NCBI RefSeq assembly: GCF_027921845.1
Contig: NZ_BSEN01000015.1
Span: 382,636-446,635 of the forward strand
Source of the DNA: Leifsonia poae
GTDB lineage: Bacteria > Actinomycetota > Actinomycetes > Actinomycetales > Microbacteriaceae
DNA length: 64,000 nt
Direction of reading: 5' to 3'
Shown: positions 45,071 through 53,388 of the stretch, in pieces
How the letters are laid out: the number at the start of each line of letters is the position of its first letter
Numbering within the stretch: the stretch's first letter is position 1
Notes under the pieces: model-generated
Database searches by the model: none
Seen by the model: the letters and a program-made list of their open reading frames with translations, nothing else
What the model was told of the DNA's origin: nothing
Made by a program: the position numbers and the translations under genes

Positions 45071-45622
45071 TCACCTCCCGCTTCCGCTGCCGAGGGGGAG
45101 GAGCACCGCGCGCGGGACGCGATCGAAGTACAGAAGCGGCGAGACGTACTCGCCGTACACCCGCACCCCGACGTGCAGGCACGCCTCGTTGCAGTGTCCA
45201 CCCGTCGACACCACTCCGACCGAACCCCCGACCGCGACCGAGTCGCCCGCCTTCAACTCTGACCGCACCGGCTCGTAGCTCGAGAGAACACCGTCGCCGT
45301 GATCCAGCGTGAGCACCGGGCGATCCACCACGACCCCGGAGAAGTGCACGACCGCGTCCGAGGGTGCCGACACCGCAGCGCCGGGAGCCGCACGCAGATC
45401 CACCCCGCGGTGTCCGGCCGAGTACGGAGTCGCGGGCGCCTCGAACGGACGGGTCAGCGCTACCCCCTGCAGCGGCCAGCGCCAGGCGCCACGAGAGGTG
45501 CTGTCGATCGCAGCAGGACGCAATCCGGTCGCGCCTCCGTGATCCGTGCCGGCACCGAGACCTGCCGACACCGCCAGCGTTATCGCCACTGCAGGCCATC
45601 TCGCCCGCCGGATTCTCCGCAT
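45071..45622 (-). CDS. Exported M23 peptidase-like protein
   Basis: 183 residues from ATG 45622, with a GGGAGGACGGG ribosome-binding site and a signal peptide (RRIRRARWPAVAITLAVSAGLGAG). The LytM-like domain has GHRGVDLRA (metal His and Asp) but the second motif is ACLHVGVRV, with Cys instead of the first His of HxH. Such C-x-H forms are frequent in actinobacteria and may be non-catalytic, acting as amidase activators or binders. The position next to xerC and rpsB is common in relatives. Confidence 0.85.
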   Translation of the reverse strand: MRRIRRARWPAVAITLAVSAGLGAGTDHGGATGLRPAAIDSTSRGAWRWPLQGVALTRPFEAPATPYSAGHRGVDLRAAPGAAVSAPSDAVVHFSGVVVDRPVLTLDHGDGVLSSYEPVRSELKAGDSVAVGGSVGVVSTGGHCNEACLHVGVRVYGEYVSPLLYFDRVPRAVLLPLGSGSGR

Positions 45623-45930
45623 CCCGTCCTCCCTGTATCCGCCTGCGCATCGGCATGCGGGGGCCACAATCGCCCGGGATTCCGCCCGCTCAGCGAGCGC
45701 CCTCCGCTCGTGGTTCAACTGTGGTGGACGCATGCACCTGCGACGGCGGAGTCGGCTAATCCGTGGAGAACGGATCGCACGGCGCTGCGGTGGAGGGGCG
45801 CGACAGCGCGGCACGCCCGGCCGTATGCAGGTGTTTGCGAGTGTGAAGTACCGGAGTACCGTGTCATTCGCCGGTGATCCGAACACCTCCCGGTGTCCGA
45901 CGGACCCGCACTCGATCGCAAAGGTCTCAG
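45623..45930. other. Divergent intergenic region M23 / sugar porter
   Basis: 308 bases without a supported gene. It holds a possible promoter for the sugar porter, TTGCGA (45835-45840), 16 bases, TACCGT (45857-45862), and a nearby GTACCGGAGTAC dyad that overlaps it and could be an operator. Nothing else stands out. Confidence 0.4.
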
Positions 45931-47433
45931 ATGTCTGAACAGCAGAGAAACACCTCGTCCTCGGCGGACGACAACGCGCCCAAGCCGACGTCCGCGATGC
46001 GCCGCAAGGTCATCGGGCTCGCCGTCGCTGCGGCCGTCGGCGGCTTCCTCTTCGGATTCGACTCCTCCGTCGTGAACGGCGCGGTGGACTCCATCCAGAA
46101 GAACTTCGCGCTCAACGACTTCGTCAAGGGCTTCGTGGTGGCCATCGCCCTGCTCGGTTGCGCGGTCGGTGCGTACATCGCCGGTCGCCTCGCCGACCGG
46201 TGGGGCCGCATCAAGGTGATGCTGCTCGGCTCTATCCTGTTCCTCGCCAGCTCGATCGGCGCCGGCCTGGCCTTCTCGGTCTGGGATCTCGGCTTCTGGC
46301 GTGTGATCGGCGGTCTCGGTATCGGCATCGCCTCCGTCGTGGCCCCGGCCTACATCGCGGAGATCGCCCCGAAGCAGTCCCGCGGTAGCTTGGCATCGCT
46401 GCAGCAGCTCGCCATCACGATCGGTATCTTCGTCGCCCTGCTCTCCGACGCCCTTCTCGCCGGCGTCGCCGGCTCCGCATCGAACCAGCTGTGGTTCGGA
46501 CTCGAGGCGTGGCGGTGGATGTTCCTGGTCGGTGTCATCCCGTCGGTCGTCTACGGCATCCTGGCGCTGATCCTGCCCGAGTCGCCGCGCTACCTGCTCG
46601 CGACCGGAAAGCACGACGAAGCCCGCGCGATCTTCGCCACCCTCGTGCCGGAGAGCGACATCGACCGCCAGATCGGCGACATCGAGCACTCGATCGAGGA
46701 GGACAAGGAGGGCCTCAAGGCCACCCTGCGCGGCAACAGGTTCGGACTCAAACCGATCGTCTGGATCGGCATCATCCTGTCGGTGTTCCAGCAGTTCGTC
46801 GGCATCAACGTGATCTTCTACTACTCGACGACGCTCTGGCAGGCCGTGGGATTCACCGAGAAGAACTCTCTGCTGATCACGGTGATCACGTCGGTCACCA
46901 ACGTGGCTGTCACGGTCGTCGCCATCCTGCTCGTCGACCGCGTCGGACGACGTCCCATCCTGCTCACCGGCTCGATCGGGATGGCCGTCTCGCTCGGAGC
47001 GATGGCCCTGGCGTTCGCGTTCTCCGTGACGAACAGCAAGGGCGAGGTCAGCCTGCCCGGCGCCTGGGGGCCGATCGCACTGGTCGCGGCCAACGTCTTC
47101 GTCGTCTGTTTCGGCGCGTCGTGGGGCCCGCTGGTCTGGGTGCTGCTCGGCGAGATCTTCCCGACGAAGATCCGCGGCAAGGCGCTCGGTGTCGCGGCGG
47201 CTGCGCAGTGGATCGCCAACTTCCTGGTCACCGTCAGCTTCCCGCCGATGGCGGCCTTCTCGCTGCCGTTCACGTACGGCATGTACGCGGTGTTCGCTCT
47301 GCTGTCGTTCTTCTTCGTGTTCTGGAAGATCCCGGAGACCAACGGCATGGCGCTCGAGCACGCGGAGACGCTGTTCGCCAACGCGGGCAAGAACCGCGGG
47401 GTCCAGGTGCGCTCCAGCGGCGACACCGTCTAG
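45931..47433 (+). CDS. Sugar porter family MFS transporter
   Basis: 500 residues from ATG 45931, about twelve membrane helices. Sugar-porter marks are GFLFGFDSSVVNGA in helix 1, GRLADRWGRIK, LPESPRYLL after helix 6, QQFVGINVIFYYS in helix 7, VDRVGRRP and the C-terminal PETNG. The likely role is proton-coupled or facilitated hexose/pentose uptake; the substrate is not readable. It lies between the M23-like gene and rpsB, which are neighbours in many relatives, so it may be an insertion. Confidence 0.9.
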   Translation: MSEQQRNTSSSADDNAPKPTSAMRRKVIGLAVAAAVGGFLFGFDSSVVNGAVDSIQKNFALNDFVKGFVVAIALLGCAVGAYIAGRLADRWGRIKVMLLGSILFLASSIGAGLAFSVWDLGFWRVIGGLGIGIASVVAPAYIAEIAPKQSRGSLASLQQLAITIGIFVALLSDALLAGVAGSASNQLWFGLEAWRWMFLVGVIPSVVYGILALILPESPRYLLATGKHDEARAIFATLVPESDIDRQIGDIEHSIEEDKEGLKATLRGNRFGLKPIVWIGIILSVFQQFVGINVIFYYSTTLWQAVGFTEKNSLLITVITSVTNVAVTVVAILLVDRVGRRPILLTGSIGMAVSLGAMALAFAFSVTNSKGEVSLPGAWGPIALVAANVFVVCFGASWGPLVWVLLGEIFPTKIRGKALGVAAAAQWIANFLVTVSFPPMAAFSLPFTYGMYAVFALLSFFFVFWKIPETNGMALEHAETLFANAGKNRGVQVRSSGDTV

Positions 47434-47445
47434 GGCGCGTTCTGA

Positions 47446-47663
47446 TAAGATGACTGCAGCACCCCGCTCGTCGGGGTGACTACGCGTGCCCACTCGGGTT
47501 TACGCCACATCCACCGGTCTTCACGATCCACGGGTCATCCCGTCGGCCGAGGAGCGGATGTGCGCGCCGGGCACCAGGAGTGGCGGCCGTCCGGTCGCCG
47601 CAGTCAACCGCAAGAGCATCCGCGTGCCGCGCGCGCCCGGATGCGAGAAAAGGAGAACGGCAA
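47446..47663 (+). promoter_or_regulatory. rpsB promoter and structured leader
   Basis: TAAGAT (47446-47451) is a -10 candidate. The ~205-nt leader contains a 7-bp hairpin CACCCCG/CGGGGTG (47460-47478) and a 5-bp hairpin ACGGG/CCCGT (47530-47543), and ends in an AAAGGAGAA ribosome-binding site before ATG 47664. The first hairpin could also end the sugar-porter transcript. An S2 autoregulatory leader is possible but unproven. Confidence 0.45.
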
Positions 47664-48632
47664 ATGGCCGTTGTAACCATGCGCCAGCTGCTCGACAGCG
47701 GCGTCCACTTCGGACACCAGACCCGCCGCTGGAACCCGAAGATGAAGCGATTCATCCTGACGGAGCGCTCGGGCAGCTACATCATCGACCTGCAGCAGTC
47801 GCTCGCGTACATCGACAAGACGTACGAGTTCGTGCGCGAGACGGTCGCCCACGGCGGCACCATCCTCTTCGTCGGCACCAAGAAGCAGGCCCAGAACGCC
47901 ATCGCCGAGCAGGCGACGCGTGTCGGCCAGCCCTACGTCAACCAGCGCTGGCTCGGTGGCCTCCTCACCAACTTCCAGACGGTGTCGAAGCGCCTCGCCC
48001 GCATGAAGGAGCTCGAGGAGCTCGACTTCGAAGGCACCACGAGCGGCTTCACCAAGAAGGAGCTCCTCATCAAGAAGCGGGAGCTCGACAAGCTGCACAA
48101 GTCGCTCGGCGGCATCCGCAACCTGGCGAAGACCCCGAGCGCGCTCTGGGTGGTCGACACCAAGAAGGAGCACCTGGCGATCGACGAGGCCAAGAAGCTG
48201 GGCATCCCGGTCATCGGCATCCTCGACACCAACTGCGACCCCGACGAGGTCCAGTACCCGATCCCGGGTAACGACGACGCCATCCGCTCGGTCAGCCTGC
48301 TGACCCGCATCGTCGCCGACGCCGCGGCCGAGGGCCTCATCCAGCGTCACCAGAAGCCCGAAGAGGGTGCAGAGCCGGCCGAGCCGCTCGCCGAGTGGGA
48401 GCAGGAGCTCCTCACGTCGTCGGGTGACGAGGTCCAGTCCAGCGCCGAGACCGAGAAGGCAGCAGACGCCGACCTCGCCGAGGCCAAGGCGGACTCCGCC
48501 GAGGTCGTCGCCGAGGGCGAAGCCGTCGCCGAGGCTGTTGCGGAGACCGAAGCCGACGCGGGCGCCGAAGCCGCGGTCGCCACCGATGACGCCACCGAGG
48601 CTGTCGTCGAGGCCGAGACCGACGCCAAGTAA
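47664..48632 (+). CDS. rpsB: 30S ribosomal protein S2 with acidic tail
   Basis: 322 residues; the core ([56 protein letters not shown]) ends near residue 245. A tail of about 70 residues made of Ala, Glu, Asp, Val and Thr follows, absent in E. coli S2 and similar in style to the S16 tail. It forms an operon with tsf. Confidence 0.96.
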   Translation: MAVVTMRQLLDSGVHFGHQTRRWNPKMKRFILTERSGSYIIDLQQSLAYIDKTYEFVRETVAHGGTILFVGTKKQAQNAIAEQATRVGQPYVNQRWLGGLLTNFQTVSKRLARMKELEELDFEGTTSGFTKKELLIKKRELDKLHKSLGGIRNLAKTPSALWVVDTKKEHLAIDEAKKLGIPVIGILDTNCDPDEVQYPIPGNDDAIRSVSLLTRIVADAAAEGLIQRHQKPEEGAEPAEPLAEWEQELLTSSGDEVQSSAETEKAADADLAEAKADSAEVVAEGEAVAEAVAETEADAGAEAAVATDDATEAVVEAETDAK

Positions 48633-48677
48633 CCCGTCTCCCACTCCACATTTTCGACAGAAGGTTCTCAAAGGAAC

Positions 48678-49505
48678 ATGGCAAACATCAGCATCGCTGA
48701 CATCAAGGCCCTGCGCGAGCAGCTCGGCACGGGCATGGTCGACACCAAGAAGGCACTCGAGGAGGCCGATGGAGACATCGAGAAGGCCACCGAGATCCTG
48801 CGCCTGAAGGGTGCCAAGGGCAACGCGAAGCGTGCCGACCGCTCCACGAGCGAAGGCCTCGTCGCGGCCAAGGAGAACGGCACCAGCGCCACCATGATCG
48901 AGCTCGCGTGCGAGACCGACTTCGTGGCCAAGGGTGACAAGTTCATCGCCCTCTCCGACAAGGTGCTCGACGCGGTCGTCGCAGCGGGCGCCACCACGGT
49001 CGAGGAGGCCCTCGCGGCCCCCGCCGGCAGCCAGACCGTCGCCGAGCTCATCGGTGACGAGGCCGCCATCCTCGGCGAGAAGGTGGAGCTCCGCCGCCTC
49101 GCCGTCGTGACCGGCGAGCACTTCGCGATCTACCTGCACAAGACCTCCAAGGACCTGCCCCCGCAGGTCGGTGTCGTGCTCGGCTACACCGGCAACGACG
49201 CGGAGACCGCTCGCAGCATCGCGCAGCACATCTCGTTCGCCAACCCGGAGTACCTCACCCGTGAGGACGTCCCGGCGGAGGCCGTCGAGAACGAGCGCCG
49301 CATCGTCGAGGAGATCTCGCGCAACGAGGGCAAGCCCGAGGCCGCGCTCCCGAAGATCATCGAGGGTCGCCTCGGCGCCTACTTCAAGCAGGTCGCCCTG
49401 CTCGAGCAGGACTACGCGAAGGACAACAAGCTGAGCATCAGCCAGGTCGTCAAGGAGGCGGGAATCACCGTCACCGGCTTCGCGCGCTTCAAGGTCGGCG
49501 CCTAA
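48678..49505 (+). CDS. tsf: Elongation factor Ts
   Basis: Nucleotide exchange factor for EF-Tu. 275 residues behind an AAAGGAA site. The signature LREQLGTGMVDTKKALEEADGD and the second ELACETDFVAKGDKF are complete, as is the C-terminal EQDYAKDNKLSISQVVKEAG. Followed by a strong terminator. Confidence 0.97.
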   Translation: MANISIADIKALREQLGTGMVDTKKALEEADGDIEKATEILRLKGAKGNAKRADRSTSEGLVAAKENGTSATMIELACETDFVAKGDKFIALSDKVLDAVVAAGATTVEEALAAPAGSQTVAELIGDEAAILGEKVELRRLAVVTGEHFAIYLHKTSKDLPPQVGVVLGYTGNDAETARSIAQHISFANPEYLTREDVPAEAVENERRIVEEISRNEGKPEAALPKIIEGRLGAYFKQVALLEQDYAKDNKLSISQVVKEAGITVTGFARFKVGA

Positions 49506-49515
49506 CAGCCTCATG

Positions 49516-49551
49516 AAGGAGTCCGGATCGTTCTCACGATCCGGACTCCTT
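49516..49551 (+). terminator. Rho-independent terminator after tsf
   Basis: Perfect 15-nt arms (49516-49530 and 49537-49551) with a 6-nt loop, followed by TTTCTG. The best canonical terminator in the window; it ends rpsB-tsf. Confidence 0.92.
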
Positions 49552-49631
49552 TTCTGTGCGCTCGGTGGAGCGCTCGCGCTTCGCAACCACTACTTTTAAC
49601 GAGATCGCCCAACGGAAGGACTCATACACGC

Positions 49632-50345
49632 ATGTCGGAATCCAATAAGAGGCGCAGGGTCCTTCTCAAACTGTCCGGCGAGGCCTTCGGCGGCGGTCAG
49701 CTCGGAGTGAACCCCGATATCGTCAGCTCGATCGCCCGCGAGATCGCCCAGGCGGCCAGCGACGTCGAGGTCGCCATCGTCGTCGGAGGGGGCAACTTCT
49801 TCCGCGGCGCCGAGCTCTCGCAGCGCGGCATGGACCGCGGTCGTGCGGACTACATGGGCATGCTCGGCACGGTCATGAACGCGCTCGCCCTGCAGGACTT
49901 CCTCGAGCAGGCCGGCGCCGAGACGCGCGTGCAGTCCGCCATCGCGATGACCCAGGTGGCCGAGCCGTACATCCCGCGCCGCGCGGAGCGGCACCTCGAG
50001 AAGGGGCGGGTCGTCATCTTCGGTGCCGGCGCCGGCCTTCCGTACTTCTCGACCGACACGGTCGCCGCCCAGCGCGCGCTCGAGATCGAGGCCGACGTGG
50101 TGCTCGTGGCCAAGAACGGTGTCGACGGCATGTACGACGACGACCCCCGCACCAACCCGGATGCGCGCAAGATCGAGCAGATCAGCCACCAGGAGGCGCT
50201 GCAGCAGAACCTCAAGGCGGTGGACTCCACCGCGCTCAGCCTCTGCATGGACAACGGGATGCCCATGCGCATCTTCGGCATCGAGCCGGCCGGGAACGTC
50301 ACGGCCGCCATCCTCGGCGCCGAGATCGGCACTCTGCTCGGCTAG
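49632..50345 (+). CDS. pyrH: UMP kinase
   Basis: Amino-acid-kinase-fold enzyme making UDP from UMP. 237 residues. Motifs: [59 protein letters not shown] and [12 protein letters not shown]. It has its own promoter region after the tsf terminator and is followed by frr. Confidence 0.96.
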   Translation: MSESNKRRRVLLKLSGEAFGGGQLGVNPDIVSSIAREIAQAASDVEVAIVVGGGNFFRGAELSQRGMDRGRADYMGMLGTVMNALALQDFLEQAGAETRVQSAIAMTQVAEPYIPRRAERHLEKGRVVIFGAGAGLPYFSTDTVAAQRALEIEADVVLVAKNGVDGMYDDDPRTNPDARKIEQISHQEALQQNLKAVDSTALSLCMDNGMPMRIFGIEPAGNVTAAILGAEIGTLLG

Positions 50346-50373
50346 CCGGGCGGGCTGCGCAGCCACGCGGCTC

Positions 50374-50379
50374 TAGACT
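50374..50379 (+). promoter_or_regulatory. -10 element upstream of frr
   Basis: TAGACT 31 bases before the GTG start of frr, with a GGAGAG ribosome-binding site between. It would allow frr-cdsA expression apart from pyrH. Confidence 0.4.
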
Positions 50380-50410
50380 AGAAACCGATTCACCGACTGA
50401 AGGAGAGACC

Positions 50411-50965
50411 GTGATCGCGGATGTGATTTCCGACGCCACCCAGCGCATGAGCAAGACCGTGGAGGCGGCGAAGGACGACTTCAGCACGGTGAGCGCGGGC
50501 CGCGCGAACCCGGCCCTCTTCCAGAAGGTCCTGGTCGACTACTACGGCTCTCCGACGCCCCTCAACCAGCTCGCCGGTCTGCAGAACCCCGAGGCGCGCG
50601 TGCTGCTCGTCACGCCGTACGACAAGTCGGCGCTGAAGGAGATCGAGAAGGCGATCGTCAACATGCCGAACCTGTCGGCGAACGTCGGCAACGACGGTGA
50701 GATCGTGCGCGTCACCCTGCCCGAGCTCACCGAGGACCGCCGTAAGGACTTCGTCAAGCTCGTGCGCAGCAAGGGCGAGGACGCCAAGGTCGCGATCCGC
50801 AACATCCGCCGCAAGGCCAAAGACGACCTCGACGCGCTCAAGAGCGAGGTCGGCGACGACGACGTGGCCCGCGGCGAGAAAGAGCTGGAGAACGTCACGC
50901 GCACGCACGTCGAGGCTATCGACGAGGCTCTCAAGCGCAAGGAAGCCGAACTCCTCGAGGTTTAG
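50411..50965 (+). CDS. frr: Ribosome recycling factor
   Basis: Splits post-termination ribosomes with EF-G. 184 residues from GTG 50411, normal length. [38 protein letters not shown] and the C-terminal helix [17 protein letters not shown] are characteristic. cdsA starts 5 bases after the stop. Confidence 0.97.
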   Translation: MIADVISDATQRMSKTVEAAKDDFSTVSAGRANPALFQKVLVDYYGSPTPLNQLAGLQNPEARVLLVTPYDKSALKEIEKAIVNMPNLSANVGNDGEIVRVTLPELTEDRRKDFVKLVRSKGEDAKVAIRNIRRKAKDDLDALKSEVGDDDVARGEKELENVTRTHVEAIDEALKRKEAELLEV

Positions 50966-50970
50966 GCACC

Positions 50971-51963
50971 ATGACCAACGGCACCTCTGGCGAACCGGAC
51001 GACCCGGTCCAGCCGCGCCGCGGCAGGCCGGGATCGAAGGCGGAGTTCCGCGCTCAGGTTCAGGCCACCCGGGCCGATCTGGAACGACAGGTCCAGGCCC
51101 GCAAGGCTCAGCTCGATGCGACGAACGAGCGCATCGAAGCCCGCACCGGGCGCAACCTGATCCTCGCCATCCTGATCGGCGTCGGCGCCGGCGCGCTGCT
51201 GCTGATCAGCCTGATCTTCATCAAGCAGCTCTTCCTCGTGTTCGGCATCGGCATCGCGGCGTTCGCGTCGTTCGAACTCACGCAGGCGTTCCGCAGTGCA
51301 GGGCGGTTCGTGCCGCGCATCCCGACCATCGTCGCGGCGGTGGCCATCGCCCCTGCCGCGTACTACTTCCATGCGGGAGGCCAGCTCGTCTCGCTGTCGG
51401 CCGGCATCCTGCTGGTGTGGGTCTGGCGACTCATCGAGGAGGCTGCGCGCCCAGCGAAGGTGGGGCGCGCGCAGCTGGTGCGCGACCTGGGCTCGTCGGC
51501 CCTCGTGCAGCTCTACGTCGTGCTGCTCGCGAGCTTCGCGATGCTGCTGCTCGCCGAGGACCGCGGCGAGTGGTGGGTGCTGGCGTTCATCATCCTGGTG
51601 GTGGCCGTCGACACCGGCGCCTACGCGAGCGGACTGTCGTTCGGCAAGCATCCGATGGCGCCGACGATCAGCCCCAAGAAGACCTGGGAGGGCTTCGCCG
51701 GAGCGGCGGTCACCAGCGTGGTCGCCGGCATCCTGCTCTCGCTGTTCATGATCGAGCGTCCGTGGTGGTTCGGCATCGTCTTCGGCATCGTGATCCTGCT
51801 GAGCGCGACCCTCGGCGACCTCGCCGAGTCCCTCATCAAACGGGACCTGGGCATCAAGGATATGAGCTCGTGGCTGCCAGGGCACGGCGGCTTCCTCGAC
51901 CGGCTCGACTCGATTCTGCCGTCTGCGGCCGTCACCTACGCGCTCTTCCTCATCTTCGGATGA
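50971..51963 (+). CDS. cdsA: Phosphatidate cytidylyltransferase
   Basis: Makes CDP-diacylglycerol for phospholipid synthesis. 330 residues. A charged, coiled-coil-like cytoplasmic N-terminus (about 55 residues) precedes about eight membrane helices. The CTP-transferase signature near residues 279-315 is complete: SATLGDLAESLIKRDLGIKD followed by the PGHGGFLDRLDS end. Confidence 0.95.
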   Translation: MTNGTSGEPDDPVQPRRGRPGSKAEFRAQVQATRADLERQVQARKAQLDATNERIEARTGRNLILAILIGVGAGALLLISLIFIKQLFLVFGIGIAAFASFELTQAFRSAGRFVPRIPTIVAAVAIAPAAYYFHAGGQLVSLSAGILLVWVWRLIEEAARPAKVGRAQLVRDLGSSALVQLYVVLLASFAMLLLAEDRGEWWVLAFIILVVAVDTGAYASGLSFGKHPMAPTISPKKTWEGFAGAAVTSVVAGILLSLFMIERPWWFGIVFGIVILLSATLGDLAESLIKRDLGIKDMSSWLPGHGGFLDRLDSILPSAAVTYALFLIFG

Positions 51964-51975
51964 CAGAATGGGGGA

Positions 51976-52524
51976 GTGAGTACCTTCCCCCGTGCCCGGA
52001 AGTCGAAGCTCGGTTACGACACCGCGCAGGTCGACGAGTTCCTGCAGACCGCCCGCCTCGCCTATGACGGCGACGCCTCCGACAAGGATGCGCTGACCTC
52101 GGCGGACATCCGGCATACCGCGTTCGGCATGGAGAAGGGCGGCTACTCGACCACGCATGTCGACGCCGCCCTCGAGCGGCTGGAGGACGCCTTCGCGGCA
52201 CGCGAGCGCGAGGCCGCCCGCGCGGCTGCGGGCGAGGCCGCCTGGTTCGAGGAGGCGCGCACGACGGCCCAGGTCGTGCTGAACCGACTCGACCGGCCGA
52301 TCGGGCAGCGTTTCGACCGCGCGAGCGTCTTCACCTATGGCTACAACCGCACGGATGTCGACCGATTCTCGTCGCGCTTGGTGAAATATTTCCAGGACGG
52401 GAAGCCGATGAGCGTCGAAGAGGTGCGCACCGTGACGTTCCGCCCGCAGCGCGGCGGATACAAGGAGATCCAGGTCGATCTGCTGCTCGACAGCGTGACG
52501 GATGTGATGCTGGCTGTTCGCTGA
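51976..52524 (+). CDS. DivIVA-domain repeat protein
   Basis: 182 residues from GTG 51976. Four copies of the DivIVA hallmark GY-x(4,5)-VD-x-x-L/F occur: KLGYDTAQVDEFL, GGYSTTHVDAALERL, YGYNRTDVDRFSSRL and GGYKEIQVDLLLDSV, arranged as two pairs around a helical linker. This matches the actinobacterial DivIVA repeat family. It lacks the long coiled coil of true DivIVA. A CAGAAT at 51964-51969 lies 6 nt upstream of the start. A role in polar or septal localisation is an inference. Confidence 0.85.
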   Translation: MSTFPRARKSKLGYDTAQVDEFLQTARLAYDGDASDKDALTSADIRHTAFGMEKGGYSTTHVDAALERLEDAFAAREREAARAAAGEAAWFEEARTTAQVVLNRLDRPIGQRFDRASVFTYGYNRTDVDRFSSRLVKYFQDGKPMSVEEVRTVTFRPQRGGYKEIQVDLLLDSVTDVMLAVR

Positions 52525-52572
52525 AAGTGGGAGGCTCGTCTTGGCGATGCGTGATTTGTTCGTTATGGTCTT

Positions 52573-53301
52573 GTGATCGTGGGTAGACGAGTAGCAGAGT
52601 CAGAGATTGTTCCCCTGACTCCGGCCAACCCGGTCGGCGTCACGGTAAGGCGACCCCATGTGCGATCGCAGGCCGTGCTGTGGGGTTTCGCCTTCACAGC
52701 CGCCGTCGGATTCGCGCTGGTGAACGTCGTCGATCCCTACTCGGGTTCCGCGGCGACGCCGGCGTACGCCGACACGGTCCAGAGCACGTCGCGCTACGGC
52801 GACGCTCCCGTGCAGACGCTCGCTGCCACCGGCTCGTACACCACCTCGGTCACCCGCGAGGCGATCTCGGTGAAAGAGAAGCCGAAGCCCAAGCCGCCTC
52901 CGCCCCCGGCTCCCGCCGCGACCGATTCCGGCAGCAGCGACAGCTCGGACAGCGGCGACAGCTCCGGCAGCAGTGCTCCCGCCGCCGGCACTCCCGACCC
53001 CGGATCGGCCCAGGCGGCCGGCTATGCCGCGGTCAAGGCGCACGGTTGGGGCGACAGCGAGTACAACTGCCTCGTCTCCCTGTGGAACCGCGAGTCCGGC
53101 TGGAACGTCTACGCCTACAACGCCGGCAGCGGCGCCTACGGCATCCCGCAGGCACTGCCCGGAAGCAAGATGGCCTCCGCCGGCCCTGACTGGCAGACCA
53201 ACGCCGCTACGCAGATCGCGTGGGGTCTGGGCTACATCCAGGGTCGTTACGGCACTCCGTGCGGCGCCTGGGGGCACTCCGAGAGCGCCGGCTGGTACTG
53301 A
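52573..53301 (+). CDS. Exported lytic-transglycosylase-like protein
   Basis: 242 residues from GTG 52573 (GTG 52579 also possible, 9 nt after TATGGT 52564-52569). An N-terminal membrane anchor (QAVLWGFAFTAAVGFALVNV, about 34-53) is followed by a Lys-Pro-Pro and Ser/Asp-rich linker, then an SLT-type domain from about residue 150. The catalytic Glu is in LWNRESGWNVYAYN, and GAYGIPQALPGSKM and GLGYIQGRYGTPCGAW follow the Rpf/Slt-like pattern of actinobacteria. It likely cleaves peptidoglycan glycan strands. Confidence 0.85.
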   Translation: MIVGRRVAESEIVPLTPANPVGVTVRRPHVRSQAVLWGFAFTAAVGFALVNVVDPYSGSAATPAYADTVQSTSRYGDAPVQTLAATGSYTTSVTREAISVKEKPKPKPPPPPAPAATDSGSSDSSDSGDSSGSSAPAAGTPDPGSAQAAGYAAVKAHGWGDSEYNCLVSLWNRESGWNVYAYNAGSGAYGIPQALPGSKMASAGPDWQTNAATQIAWGLGYIQGRYGTPCGAWGHSESAGWY

Positions 53302-53388
53302 CGCCCACCCGAAGAGTCGGCTCTTGCTGACGCCGGCCTGAAATGCAACCCCCGCGTCCGGATCATCCGGCCGCGGTAGCGTGGTCGC

